Source of the DNA: an uncultured Clostridia bacterium
GTDB lineage: Bacteria; Bacillota; Clostridia; Christensenellales; Aristaeellaceae
NCBI GenBank assembly: GCA_937934775.1
Contig: CALGYL010000105.1
Location: 1 to 31,240, forward strand
Reading direction: 5' to 3'
Length of the DNA stretch: 31,240 bases
The notes beneath the pieces were generated by a model. That model had not been told where the DNA came from, made no database searches, and was given only the letters and a program-made list of their open reading frames with translations. This document shows positions 1 to 8,424 of the stretch, piece after piece. The stretch's first letter is position 1; the number at the start of each line of letters is the position of its first letter. The position numbers and the translations under genes were made by a program.

Positions 1-429
1 CAGCAGCCATTGCAGTTTCGTGCCGGAAAAGTAGGCGTCGGCAATCAGGCCTGTGTGGTCGCGGATCACGCTGCCCAAGCCGTCCTGCTTGAGCCGTTCC
101 ACCAGCGACGCGGTGCGGCGGCACTGCCACACGATGGCGTTGTAGAGGGGCTTTCCGGATATCCTGTCCCACACAAGGGTGGTCTCCCGTTGGTTGGTGA
201 TGCCCAGCGCCACGATGTCCTTCGGGTCCACAGCCGCAGCGCGCACGGTCTCCCGCAGCGCGTCGATCTGCGTGGTGATAATGTCATCCGGGTTGTGTTC
301 CACCCAACCGGGTTCGGGGTAGAGTTGCGGGAACTCAATGCCGCGCGCCGCAACCAGCGCGCCAGTCTCATCAAACAGGACAGCACGGGAACTGGTGGTT
401 CCCTGATCCAGCGCAACCACGTACTTCAT
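1..429 (-). CDS. glpK: Glycerol kinase, N-terminal part (cut by window edge)
   Basis: Only the first 143 codons lie in the window; the gene runs off the left edge. The product begins MKYVVALDQGTTSSRAVLFD, the N-terminal phosphate-binding segment of FGGY-family sugar kinases in its glycerol kinase form. It continues with ITNQRETTLVWD and NAIVWQCRRT, also typical of GlpK. The known role is ATP-dependent phosphorylation of glycerol to glycerol 3-phosphate in the cytoplasm. The start is the ATG at 427-429, with a GAGGAG ribosome site about nine bases upstream. A strong terminator for the preceding minus-strand gene ends about 20 bases before this start, so no ordinary promoter fits between them. 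Other FGGY kinases are possible but the motifs favour GlpK. Confidence 0.9.
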   Translation of the reverse strand, partial: MKYVVALDQGTTSSRAVLFDETGALVAARGIEFPQLYPEPGWVEHNPDDIITTQIDALRETVRAAAVDPKDIVALGITNQRETTLVWDRISGKPLYNAIVWQCRRTASLVERLKQDGLGSVIRDHTGLIADAYFSGTKLQWLL

Positions 430-450
430 GTGTTATTCTCCTCGCCGCTC

Positions 451-486
451 AAAAATGATTCCGGCATAGCAATGCTGCCGGAATCA
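451..486 (-). terminator. Rho-independent terminator after the acidic membrane protein
   Basis: A perfect 11-bp inverted repeat (TGATTCCGGCA, 9-base loop, TGCCGGAATCA) is followed on the minus strand by five T at 455-451. It begins 12 bases past the stop of the 680-aa gene and ends just before the glycerol kinase ribosome site. Confidence 0.85.
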
Positions 487-498
487 CTGGTATCAAAC

Positions 499-2541
499 TC
501 AATCGACGGAGGTGATGTCGTCCGTCGGCTCCACCTGCGCGATGTCCGCGCCGGGCGTCTCCGCCGGGGCGGTCACCTGAGGCGCCGCAGTGGGTTCCTC
601 GGAAGGCGCGACGGTGGGCGCTTCAGTGGGAACTTCAGTGGGGGCCTCGGTGGGCATCGGGGTCGCCGTCGGTTCTGGCGACGGTAGGATCAGGTTGATG
701 GGAACCACCTGGCCAACCGCGTCGCGCAACCCGCCCAGTGAGATCAGGCGGCTGCCCTCCAGCTGACGGAGCACCAGCACGCACACCGCAAGGAACAGGA
801 TGAACAAGACCAGTCCCTTCAGGAAGCCCAGGAAACGGCGGCCGCCGCTGACGCGATACTCGTCGTCGTAGCGCTCGTCGTACTCATCCTCGTCGTCGTA
901 GTCGTCGTATTCGTCGTCGTACTCCTCGTCGTAGCGGTCGCCCTCGTCGTACTCCTCGTCCTCCAGATCCTCATCCTGATAGACGCGGCGTTTCTTCTCC
1001 TTGGGCGGTTTGGGCGCGCGGCGGACCGGAAGGTCATCGTCGTCGTCCTCTTCGTACTCGTCGTCCTCCGGCTCCACCGGGCGGATGGGCTCGGCGGCTG
1101 CGAGACGCGCGGGGCGGGGGCGCAACGGGCGGAACTGCTGCGTGGGCTCATCCACCGGAAGAGCTGGACGGGCAGATGTCGGCGCGTCAAAAGGCATCGC
1201 AACAGGCGTTTCGCGCACTTTGGGCGCGGCGGGCGCAAATGGAACCACGGGAATCGCCGGGGCGGCGGCAGGCGTCGCCGCGCGAACCGTCTTCCCGGCC
1301 GCCAGCGCCTTGCGCTCTTTGCGGGAAAGCGTGGGGCCGCCCTCCAGATCCTCCGACAGGCGCTGGGTCAGGGCCGCTCTCTGGTTGTCGTCCATGTCTT
1401 GGTCCTCCCCCTCCGGCTGCGAAGGTTCAGGTTGCGTCTCCTCGGCCTCGGGCTGCGCGTTCCGGCTGCGGAACTTTTTGAAAAAGCCGAACAGCCGGGT
1501 GCCGCGGGTGGAGGGCAGGTCGTCGTCATCGTCATCGTCGTAATCGTCGTCCCTCTCGCCTTCCGGCTCAATGACGGGCGGCGCGGCTTTCGGGGCGGGC
1601 TGTTCCGCCGGGATCGTGGGCGCTTCCTCGGCAAAGCCTGCGTGCACGGTGGTTCCGGGCTTGGAAACCAGCTCGTCCACTTCGTTCAGGTTCACCGCGC
1701 CGATGTCGAGAATCGGCGGTTCGTCCTGCTTTTCATGGTTCTGGGCGGCTTTGCGCATGCGGCGTGAGATCACTGGCGCGTCATCCGGCGCGTCAAACGC
1801 CTGAATGGGCCGCGTGTCCGGCTCGTCTTCGGATTCCTCGCCGGAATCTTCCGGCTCTTCCACGTCCGAGGGCCGGGCGGCGTGGCGCTCTGCAAATTTG
1901 GCGCGGGCCGACTGGAACAGGCCCTTGACCTTGACCAGTGCGTCGCCGATGGGGTTATCGATCTGCGGCGCGTCGTCCTGTCGGTCGTCCTCGTCCTCCG
2001 GCGCTGACTCCTGCAGGGGTTCTTCCGGCTCCGCCTCGTGGCGGCCACGGCGCTCTCGGGACGGATGCTCTTCCGGCTCCTCCTGCTCATCCGACGGAAC
2101 GCGGCGGGTAACGCCCTTCATCATCGCCTTGACGCCGGAGAACAGCGACGGCTTCTCTTCCGGCAGATCCAAAGGCTCCTCGGGCAGATCCAGCTCGTCG
2201 TCCATGGGCGGCTCCGGCGGCTCAATCGGCTCCTGCTGCGGGGCGAGGGCAGGTTTTTCAGCCGGGCGCGGGGCAGCATGAAAAGCCGGGGCAGACGCAG
2301 CCTGCACCGCTGCCTGCGGAATGACAGAGGACGGGGCCGCAGGTTTCACTTTCTCCAGCGCCGGAGACGCGGGTTTTGCCGCCGCGGGCACAGGGGCCGC
2401 GGGCTTCTCGGCTGCTGGCTTTGCGGGCGCGGGTTTTACGTTCAGCGCAGCTTCCTGCCGCGTGCGCTGCTCGTGCAGCCGCTTGTATTCGTAGTAATCC
2501 AAGTCGGGGCGGCGGGGGCCGCCAGATCGGGCGTTAGCCAT
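499..2541 (-). CDS. Unrecognised 680-aa acidic, low-complexity, single-pass membrane protein
   Basis: I do not recognise a family. The N-terminus is short and basic (PRRPDLDYYEYKRLHEQR), followed by Ala/Pro/Lys-rich sequence and then long Glu/Asp/Pro-rich stretches, including runs of Asp and a DEYDD-type stretch near residues 530-562. One hydrophobic segment (about 574-591, GLVLFILFLAVCVLVL) is followed by about 90 residues ending in a Pro/Thr/Glu-rich tail with PTEAPTEVPTEAPT repeats, as in cell-wall or extracytoplasmic spacers. There is no N-terminal signal peptide, so the likely topology is N-inside with a short C-terminal tail outside. Four short basic-hydrophobic segments (about 131-146, 200-219, 347-361, 567-574) interrupt the acidic disorder. 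The promoter at 2587-2614 and terminator at 451-486 make it a single-gene unit. The start ATG at 2539-2541 has only a weak ribosome site (GAGAGG). Confidence 0.75.
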   Translation of the reverse strand: MANARSGGPRRPDLDYYEYKRLHEQRTRQEAALNVKPAPAKPAAEKPAAPVPAAAKPASPALEKVKPAAPSSVIPQAAVQAASAPAFHAAPRPAEKPALAPQQEPIEPPEPPMDDELDLPEEPLDLPEEKPSLFSGVKAMMKGVTRRVPSDEQEEPEEHPSRERRGRHEAEPEEPLQESAPEDEDDRQDDAPQIDNPIGDALVKVKGLFQSARAKFAERHAARPSDVEEPEDSGEESEDEPDTRPIQAFDAPDDAPVISRRMRKAAQNHEKQDEPPILDIGAVNLNEVDELVSKPGTTVHAGFAEEAPTIPAEQPAPKAAPPVIEPEGERDDDYDDDDDDDLPSTRGTRLFGFFKKFRSRNAQPEAEETQPEPSQPEGEDQDMDDNQRAALTQRLSEDLEGGPTLSRKERKALAAGKTVRAATPAAAPAIPVVPFAPAAPKVRETPVAMPFDAPTSARPALPVDEPTQQFRPLRPRPARLAAAEPIRPVEPEDDEYEEDDDDDLPVRRAPKPPKEKKRRVYQDEDLEDEEYDEGDRYDEEYDDEYDDYDDEDEYDERYDDEYRVSGGRRFLGFLKGLVLFILFLAVCVLVLRQLEGSRLISLGGLRDAVGQVVPINLILPSPEPTATPMPTEAPTEVPTEAPTVAPSEEPTAAPQVTAPAETPGADIAQVEPTDDITSVD
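850..965. repeat. GTCGTA/GTCGTC low-complexity tract inside a coding region
   Basis: Degenerate units of GTCGTCGTA and CTCGTCGTA recur through this stretch. On the minus strand they encode alternating acidic and Tyr residues of the 680-aa protein. A shorter related tract lies near 1519-1555. Such tracts can vary in length between strains. Confidence 0.7.
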
Positions 2542-2586
2542 ATCGCAAACCGCCTCTCTTTTTTGCGGGCGTAATATACTTATTCT

Positions 2587-2614
2587 ATTATATCATATCC
2601 GTCTCTCAAGGCAA
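2587..2614 (-). promoter_or_regulatory. SigA-type promoter for the 680-aa protein
   Basis: On the minus strand, -35 TTGCCT (2614-2609), a 16-base spacer and -10 TATAAT (2592-2587). It lies about 45 bases upstream of the start at 2541 in an AT-rich stretch. Confidence 0.7.
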
Positions 2615-2690
2615 GTGCTCAAAACATGGAAAACGCAAAAAAGTTCCCCCGCATAGGATAAAGCGAGCCCATGCGAGAGGAGGAATTGTA

Positions 2691-2909
2691 ATGAACGGGA
2701 CGTTTCAGCTGATCCGGCGTGCGCGAAGCGAGGGCCTGACCCTGCGCCCGACGCAGACCTGCGAGTTGAACGGGTACGTTGCCTGCGTGCGTCAGGCGCC
2801 ACCCGAACCCGCCCGGATCCCGGGGATCGACGAGCCGCTACATACCGGTTCCATCTACCGAGCGCTGATGCAGAAGTACGACCGCGTCAGCCCCCGCCAC
2901 TTGAAATAA
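2691..2909 (+). CDS. Small hypothetical protein, 72 aa
   Basis: I do not recognise the family. The reading frame is short, but the ATG is preceded by a very good ribosome site (AGGAGG, eight bases upstream), which is the main reason to call it real. The product is basic and soluble with no membrane segment or signal peptide. It carries a conserved-looking end, GSIYRALMQKYDRVSPRHLK. It is divergent from the 680-aa membrane protein and is followed by an inverted repeat at 2939-3003. No convincing promoter was found upstream. No function is proposed. Confidence 0.6.
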   Translation: MNGTFQLIRRARSEGLTLRPTQTCELNGYVACVRQAPPEPARIPGIDEPLHTGSIYRALMQKYDRVSPRHLK

Positions 2910-2938
2910 CCGCCGGAGGATTTGTCCGTATCTGCCGA

Positions 2939-3003
2939 AACGCTGCCGCAAAAAGCGCAAATTTGAATGAAAGTTCAAGTCGAGCGCCAAATGCGGCAGC
3001 GTT
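2939..3003 (+). terminator. Long-loop inverted repeat, possible terminator
   Basis: Perfect 12-base arms (AACGCTGCCGCA at 2939-2950, TGCGGCAGCGTT at 2992-3003) enclose a 41-base loop. The loop contains a smaller TTGAA/TTCAA repeat and GCGC/GCGC arms, so a compound stem could form. The 3' side has only a short T-rich tail (CTTATT). It sits after the 72-aa gene and about 70 bases before the GH31 promoter, so it could end the first or regulate the second. Confidence 0.45.
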
Positions 3004-3074
3004 CTTATTGCGTTGGTAACCGATATGGAATTTACTCCTTGATGAATTGCGTGGGAATATGGTGAAATTATTCA

Positions 3075-3103
3075 TTGACAGAAGGAGCGGTTTATTCTAT
3101 CAT
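3075..3103 (+). promoter_or_regulatory. SigA-type promoter of the GH31-GH127 transporter operon
   Basis: Consensus -35 TTGACA (3075-3080), 17-base spacer, -10 TATCAT (3098-3103). It lies about 30 bases before the GH31 start, so the leader would be only about 20-25 bases. Confidence 0.8.
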
Positions 3104-3132
3104 GAAAATGATCACAGCGAGGGGTGAGCGTA

Positions 3133-5124
3133 ATGCGAGGAGCCTTTCAGGTTTGGGCTGAAAAGCTGCTTTTTCGTATGGATGGCGAGACACTTTGCCT
3201 TGAGGCGCAAGGAGAACACAGCTTGCGCGTCCGTGCTGTGCCCATTGACGGCCGCCTTGAGGGCGAGGATTTCGCGCTGCTCCCGACCGATAGTTTTTCT
3301 GGTATTTTACATACCCATATTCATATTGATGAAAACAAGGCGTCCATCGAAAATGGCAGAATCCGGGCGGAGATTGACGGCACAGGCCGCCTGACCTTCT
3401 TTCAAGGGGACAGGCTGCTCCTCCGGGAGTACGCCCGGGACAGCCGCAGCGAAAATCCGCTGGAGCAGTTTTCGCTGGAAGTGCACGCCCGCACTTTCCG
3501 AGCGCACCGGGGCGGCGACTACGCGCTGGACGTCCGCTTTGAGGCCGACCCTTCGGAAAGGCTATACGGCATGGGCCAGTATCAGCAGGAGGCGCTCAAC
3601 CTGAAGGGCTGCCATCTGGAACTGGCGCAGCGCAACTCCCAGGCCAGCGTACCCTTTCTGGTCTCCTCAAAGGGCTATGGCTTTTTATGGAACAACCCCG
3701 CCGTCGGCGAGGCGGTCTTTGCCAATAACGTCACGCTCTGGCGTGCGCAGGCGACTAAGCGCATGGATTACTGGATCACCGCCGGGGATACGCCCGCCCA
3801 GATCCTTTCTAGTTATTCCGCCGCCACCGGCCGCGCGCCTATGATGCCCGAATACGGTCTGGGCTTCTGGCAGTGCAAGCTGCGCTATCAGACGCAGGAG
3901 GAACTTCTTGGCGTCGCCCGGGAACACGTCCGGCGCGGACTTCCGATGGATGTGATTGTGGCGGATTACTTTCACTGGCCGATGCAGGGCGACTGGAAAT
4001 TTGACGAAACCTATTGGCCCGACCCGGAGGCGATGATCCGCGAGCTGAAGGCGATGGGCATTGAACTGATGGTGTCCATCTGGCCGACGGTGGACAAGCG
4101 GAACGCTTCTTATGAGGAAATGCGCAGGCTGGGCCTTCTGGTCAAGTCGGAGCGCGGCATTCCGATCATGATGGACCTTCGCGGGCAGCAGGGCTTCTTT
4201 GACGCCACCAACCCGGAAGCGCAAGCCTATGTGTGGGCGCGTGCCAAGCGCAATTACTTCGATAAGGGCGTGAAGCTCTTCTGGCTGGACGAGGCCGAGC
4301 CGGAGTATGAGGTCTACGACTTCGACAACTTCCGCTACCACCTGGGCTCATGCCTGGAGGTGGGAAACCTCTACCCGATGCTGTACGCCAAGGGCTTCTA
4401 CGACGGCATGCGGGCGGCGGGCGTTTCCAATGTGGTCAACCTGGTGCGCTGCGCCTGGGCGGGCAGTCAGCGCTACGGCGCGCTGGTCTGGTCGGGCGAC
4501 ATCGCCTCCACCTTCGAAAGCCTGCGCTGCCAACTGGCGGCGGGCCTCAACATGGGGCTTGCGGGCATTCCGTGGTGGACCACGGACATCGGCGGCTTCC
4601 ACGGCGGGCGCGGGGACGACCCCGCCTTCCGGGAATTGTTCGCCCGCTGGTTCGAATGGGGCGCCTTCTGCCCGGTGATGCGTCTGCACGGGTTTCGACT
4701 GCCGCGCCAGCCGCAGTATGGCACCACCGGCGGCTGCGAATGCCGCTCCGGCGCGCCCAACGAGGTGTGGAGCTTCGGCGAGGAAGTCTACGAAATCTGC
4801 AAAAAGCACCTTACCCTGCGGGAATCACTCAGGGACAGGCTCCGGGATGCCATGCGGGACGCTCATGAAAACGGTTCCCCGGTAATGCGGACGATGTTCT
4901 ACGAGTTCCCGGACGATGAAACCTGCTGGACGCTGGAAGACCAGTACATGCTGGGGAGGGACCTTCTGGTCGCGCCGGTGATGCGCGCCGGGCAGCGGAG
5001 CCGCAGCGTGTACCTGCCGGAAGGGCTGTGGAAACCCCTCGAGGGTGGGAACGCGATCCCCGGCGGCCGGTTCATTGAGGCGGACGCGCCGCTTGACCGC
5101 ATTCCCGTCTATATCAAATCGTAG
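3133..5124 (+). CDS. Glycoside hydrolase family 31 (alpha-xylosidase/alpha-glucosidase type)
   Basis: This 663-aa enzyme shows the GH31 catalytic barrel. FWLDEAEPE carries the predicted nucleophile Asp386. WSGDI carries the predicted acid/base Asp456, followed by GLNMGLAGIPWWTTDIGGFH. GH31 enzymes cleave alpha-linked glucose, xylose, galactose or sulfoquinovose from non-reducing ends. The WLDEAEPE form resembles xylosidase-like clades, but the substrate cannot be fixed from sequence alone. There is no signal peptide, so it should act in the cytoplasm on imported oligosaccharides. The ATG at 3133 is preferred because AGGGGTG lies six bases upstream; an in-frame GTG at 3124 falls inside that ribosome site. 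It is first in an operon with GH127 and an ABC importer. It is shorter than many GH31 proteins, which often have extra C-terminal beta domains. Confidence 0.92.
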   Translation: MRGAFQVWAEKLLFRMDGETLCLEAQGEHSLRVRAVPIDGRLEGEDFALLPTDSFSGILHTHIHIDENKASIENGRIRAEIDGTGRLTFFQGDRLLLREYARDSRSENPLEQFSLEVHARTFRAHRGGDYALDVRFEADPSERLYGMGQYQQEALNLKGCHLELAQRNSQASVPFLVSSKGYGFLWNNPAVGEAVFANNVTLWRAQATKRMDYWITAGDTPAQILSSYSAATGRAPMMPEYGLGFWQCKLRYQTQEELLGVAREHVRRGLPMDVIVADYFHWPMQGDWKFDETYWPDPEAMIRELKAMGIELMVSIWPTVDKRNASYEEMRRLGLLVKSERGIPIMMDLRGQQGFFDATNPEAQAYVWARAKRNYFDKGVKLFWLDEAEPEYEVYDFDNFRYHLGSCLEVGNLYPMLYAKGFYDGMRAAGVSNVVNLVRCAWAGSQRYGALVWSGDIASTFESLRCQLAAGLNMGLAGIPWWTTDIGGFHGGRGDDPAFRELFARWFEWGAFCPVMRLHGFRLPRQPQYGTTGGCECRSGAPNEVWSFGEEVYEICKKHLTLRESLRDRLRDAMRDAHENGSPVMRTMFYEFPDDETCWTLEDQYMLGRDLLVAPVMRAGQRSRSVYLPEGLWKPLEGGNAIPGGRFIEADAPLDRIPVYIKS

Positions 5125-5214
5125 CGCGCTCCCGGCGCGCACACCACCGGGAACGGAGGACAACCAGTTCCGCTGCGCCCCCGCAGCCCCTCAAACCACC
5201 TGAAGGAGGAGCCC

Positions 5215-7008
5215 ATGATGATCTGGAACACACTTGCGCCCGGACGGGTGGAGATCCTGTCCCCCGAGCTCAAGGAGCGCATCAAGCTGGTGCGCAACTA
5301 CATGCTGGCCCTGGACGAAGAGCTTCTTTTGCAAAATTTCTACTATGAATCCGGCCTGCGCGTCGACTATGGCCTGCCGGAGAAGGTGCACGGCGGCTGG
5401 GAATCCCCCACATGCCAGCTGCGCGGCCATTTCCTGGGGCATTATCTGTCGGCCTGCGCGTTTTCCTGGGCTTACTACGCGGACGAGGGGCTGAAGGGCC
5501 GGGGCGATTCCATCGTGCGGGCGCTCGCCCGCTGCCAGTCGGAGAACGGCGGGCGCTGGGTGTTCTCCATCCCCGCGACGTACCTGGACTGGCTGGCCCG
5601 GGGCAAGAAAATCTGGGCGCCGCAGTACACACTGCACAAGACGCTGATGGGCCTGATCGACATGGCGCGCTATGCCGAAAACGCCGAAGCGCTCAAGGTT
5701 GCGGACAGCGCGGCGGACTGGTTCTACGACTGGTCAGGCCGCTTTACCCGCGAGCAGTTTGACGACATTCTGGATGTGGAAACCGGCGGCATGCTGGAAG
5801 CCTGGGCCGATCTCTACGGCCTGACGAAGGACGAAAAATACCTGGAGTTGTTCCATCGCTACCTGCGTCCGCGGCTGTTTGAGCCGCTGCTCCGGGGCGA
5901 GGACGTGCTGACCAACATGCACGCCAACACCACCATTCCGGAAATGCTGGGCCTCGCCAGGATGTGGGAGCTGACAGGCGAGGCGAAGTATCTGGACATC
6001 GTCAAGGCCTACTGGCGCATGGCGGTCACCGAACGGGGCGCCTTCGCCACCGGCGGGCAGACCTGCGACGAGGTCTGGACGCCGCCGTTCCAGCTGTCCG
6101 AGCGGCTGGGACCGGAAAACCAGGAGCACTGCGTCGTCTACAACATGATCCGGCTTTCGGATTTCCTTTTGCGCGTCACCGGCGACACCCGCTACGCGGA
6201 CTACATCGAGCGCAACTTTGACAACGGCATTCTGGCCCAGCAGCACCCCGGCACCGGCATGGTGGCCTACTACCTGCCGATGAACGGCGGCGCGAAAATG
6301 GGCTGGGGCAGCCGAACGGAGCACTTCTGGTGCTGCCACGGCACGCTGGTACAGGCGCACATGCGCCATGGCGCGGACTTCTGCTACGAATCGGGCGACG
6401 AGCTTCTGCTCGCCCAGTACCACGGCATGCGCGCGTTCCATAAGGCCACCGGCGCGGAGATTTCGGTCAGCGAATACGACAGCGCCATGAGCACCTACGC
6501 GCCCAACGCGCCCCGCATGGCGGATTTCGTATCGCGGCCGATGGCGCGGCGCTACGTGATCCGGGTCAGGGCTGGCCAGCGCCCAATGACCCTCCGCCTC
6601 CGGATGCCCTGGTGGGTGGTGGGCGAGGCGACTGTGACAGGCCCGGTCGGCGAGACGGCGGCCCGCGCCGCGGGCGGCGAAATCGTTCTGACCGTGGACA
6701 GCGACCGGCAGTACCTTCTTGAGATGCCCTGCGCGCTCTCCACCTGTCCGCTGCCCGACGCGCCCGGCACCTTCGCGTTCATGGAAGGCCCGGACGTTCT
6801 TGTGGGCCTGACCAATGTCAATACTCTTTCCTGGGACAGCGATGTTTCGGAGGCTTGGCGGATTTTGCGGCCCGTCACCCGCTCCCCGTTCCTCCACAAA
6901 TTCAACCGTTACGCCGCCGTCCAACAGTCGCAAAAGATCGAGTTCATACCCCTCCGGTTCCTTGCGGACGAGGCGTTCACCCTGTACTTCACCCTGGACG
7001 GCCGCTGA
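5215..7008 (+). CDS. Glycoside hydrolase family 127, beta-L-arabinofuranosidase type
   Basis: This 597-aa protein matches the DUF1680/GH127 family, whose characterised member HypBA1 removes beta-L-arabinofuranose from plant hydroxyproline-rich glycoproteins. The zinc-site residues are visible as the Glu-x-Cys pair Glu304 and Cys306 (QEHCVVYNMIRL) and the Cys-Cys pair 373-374 (TEHFWCCHGT); the second pair contains the expected nucleophilic cysteine. The N-terminal half is the expected helical (alpha/alpha) barrel with GHYLSACAFSWA; the C-terminal part is beta-rich. There is no signal peptide, so it is probably cytoplasmic. Two ATG codons (5215 and 5218) share the AAGGAGG ribosome site. It follows GH31 after 90 bases and precedes a sugar-binding protein, consistent with joint degradation of imported arabinosylated oligosaccharides. 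Related families GH146 and GH142 are less likely alternatives. Confidence 0.92.
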   Translation: MMIWNTLAPGRVEILSPELKERIKLVRNYMLALDEELLLQNFYYESGLRVDYGLPEKVHGGWESPTCQLRGHFLGHYLSACAFSWAYYADEGLKGRGDSIVRALARCQSENGGRWVFSIPATYLDWLARGKKIWAPQYTLHKTLMGLIDMARYAENAEALKVADSAADWFYDWSGRFTREQFDDILDVETGGMLEAWADLYGLTKDEKYLELFHRYLRPRLFEPLLRGEDVLTNMHANTTIPEMLGLARMWELTGEAKYLDIVKAYWRMAVTERGAFATGGQTCDEVWTPPFQLSERLGPENQEHCVVYNMIRLSDFLLRVTGDTRYADYIERNFDNGILAQQHPGTGMVAYYLPMNGGAKMGWGSRTEHFWCCHGTLVQAHMRHGADFCYESGDELLLAQYHGMRAFHKATGAEISVSEYDSAMSTYAPNAPRMADFVSRPMARRYVIRVRAGQRPMTLRLRMPWWVVGEATVTGPVGETAARAAGGEIVLTVDSDRQYLLEMPCALSTCPLPDAPGTFAFMEGPDVLVGLTNVNTLSWDSDVSEAWRILRPVTRSPFLHKFNRYAAVQQSQKIEFIPLRFLADEAFTLYFTLDGR

Positions 7009-7086
7009 ACACCCGGCGGCTGACCGCACTTCCCATCGGCACGATCCCGCGTAGGCGGGGTGCACATATTTAAAGGAGGGATTCCC

Positions 7087-8346
7087 TTGAAACGACTGCT
7101 CTCCCTTTGTTTGGTCCTGATGTTGCTTGGCGGGGTCAGTGTGGGCGCTTCGGCGGAGGGCTACGGCGAAATCTCCTTCATGGGCTGGGGCGATACCGCC
7201 GAGCAGGCGCTGTATCAGACCGTGCTCGACAAATTCGTGGAAGAGAACCCCGGAACGACCATCAACTACCTCTACACGCCGGACGACTATTCCACCAAGC
7301 TCCAGACGATGATCGCCGGCAACTCCATCCCGGACCTGTTCTGGGTTGTGGACAGCCAGATGACCACTTATGCCATGTCCGGCATCCTGGAAGACATGAA
7401 CCCCTACTTCACCGAGCATCCGGAAGTGCTGGAAAACTATCTCCCGTCCCTGAAGGAGTACGGCACCTACAATGGCGGCCTGTACGCGCTTCCGAAGGAC
7501 TGGACTTCCGGCGTCATCTACGTCAACCTTGACATGTTCAAGGCCGCGGGTCTCGAGAAGCCCTCGAGCAGCTGGACGCTGGACGATTTCCGCGAAGCCG
7601 CCAAAAAGATGACTGTCACTTCCGATGGCCGTACCTCGCAGTATGGCGCGGCGCTCAGCGTGTACCGTCTGGACTGGATGAGCCTGGGCGCTTCCTTCGG
7701 CGCTCAGTGGTTCAAGGACGGCAAGTCCAACTTCTCCGATCCCAACATGGTCAAGACCGTGCAGTTCATGTACGATCTGTTTGTCACCGACAAATCCGCC
7801 CCATCTCCGGCCGGCCTGTCCAGCATGGGCACCGCGCAGAACCAGCTGTTTGAAACCGGCAAGGTTGGCATGTTCCTGTCCGGCCGCTGGGAAATCCCCA
7901 ACTACCGCTCCGCCTGCACCTTCAACTGGGACGTGGTGGAAATTCCGCAGGGCGCGAACGGTGAGCATGGCCTGCCTGTCATCACCGGCGCGCTGGCGAT
8001 CGGCAAGGACTCCAAGAACAAGGAAGGCGCCTACGCGCTTCTGTCCTATCTGCTCTCCTATGAAGCGCAGAAGTCCGTTCTGGGCGGCGGCCTCTCCATG
8101 CCGGCTTTCACGAACCTGATGAATGATCCGGCGGTCGTCTCCACGCCGCCGTCGATCGAGCCCTTCATTAACAGCGCCAACTACCTGGGCATCCAGTCTC
8201 AGCGCGAAGCGCTTGCCACCGGCAAGTATTCGAAGTTCCAGTCCATCATCCACGCTGAGATGGAGACGTGCTTCAACGCCGAGCAGACGCCGGAAGAAGC
8301 CTGCGCCAACATCGACGCCAAGGCCAACAGCGAGCTTTTCGCCTGA
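7087..8346 (+). CDS. ABC transporter sugar-binding protein (family 1)
   Basis: This 419-aa protein is the extracytoplasmic binding component of a carbohydrate-uptake (CUT1) ABC importer. A signal peptide of about 23 residues (MKRLLSLCLVLMLLGGVSVG, then ASA) precedes the family pattern of YGEISFMGWGDTAEQA, FVEENPGTTINYLY and IAGNSIPDLFWVVD. The predicted cleavage site is signal peptidase I-like, with no lipobox cysteine at +1, which is unusual for a Gram-positive binding protein. The start is TTG at 7087 because AAAGGAGGG lies six bases upstream; longer frames from 7060 would place the ribosome site inside the gene. It is third in the operon and precedes two permeases. No ATPase gene lies in the operon, so a shared MsmX/UgpC-type ATPase elsewhere probably energises it. 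The ligand is unknown; an arabinose- or xylose-containing oligosaccharide fits the neighbours. Confidence 0.9.
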   Translation: MKRLLSLCLVLMLLGGVSVGASAEGYGEISFMGWGDTAEQALYQTVLDKFVEENPGTTINYLYTPDDYSTKLQTMIAGNSIPDLFWVVDSQMTTYAMSGILEDMNPYFTEHPEVLENYLPSLKEYGTYNGGLYALPKDWTSGVIYVNLDMFKAAGLEKPSSSWTLDDFREAAKKMTVTSDGRTSQYGAALSVYRLDWMSLGASFGAQWFKDGKSNFSDPNMVKTVQFMYDLFVTDKSAPSPAGLSSMGTAQNQLFETGKVGMFLSGRWEIPNYRSACTFNWDVVEIPQGANGEHGLPVITGALAIGKDSKNKEGAYALLSYLLSYEAQKSVLGGGLSMPAFTNLMNDPAVVSTPPSIEPFINSANYLGIQSQREALATGKYSKFQSIIHAEMETCFNAEQTPEEACANIDAKANSELFA

Positions 8347-8369
8347 TCGAAGAACGTATTGATCACCGC

Positions 8370-8404
8370 GCGCGGCGCGACCCTTCATATGGGTTGCGCC
8401 GCGC
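8370..8404 (+). other. Intercistronic stem-loop after the binding-protein gene
   Basis: A 14-bp GC-rich stem (one G-U pair) closes a seven-base loop between the binding-protein stop and the first permease. No T tract follows, so it is more likely an mRNA-stabilising or expression-balancing element, as known between binding-protein and permease genes, than a full terminator. Confidence 0.65.
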
Positions 8405-8424
8405 CGCAAACGGGAGGGGTACTT

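Noticed and set aside
850..965. Possible CRISPR-like or tandem-repeat array
   Set aside because: The repeats are degenerate trinucleotide-based codon runs inside one open frame, with no unique spacers.
3124..3132. GTG start for the GH31 gene
   Set aside because: The GTG is part of the AGGGGTG ribosome site serving the ATG at 3133.
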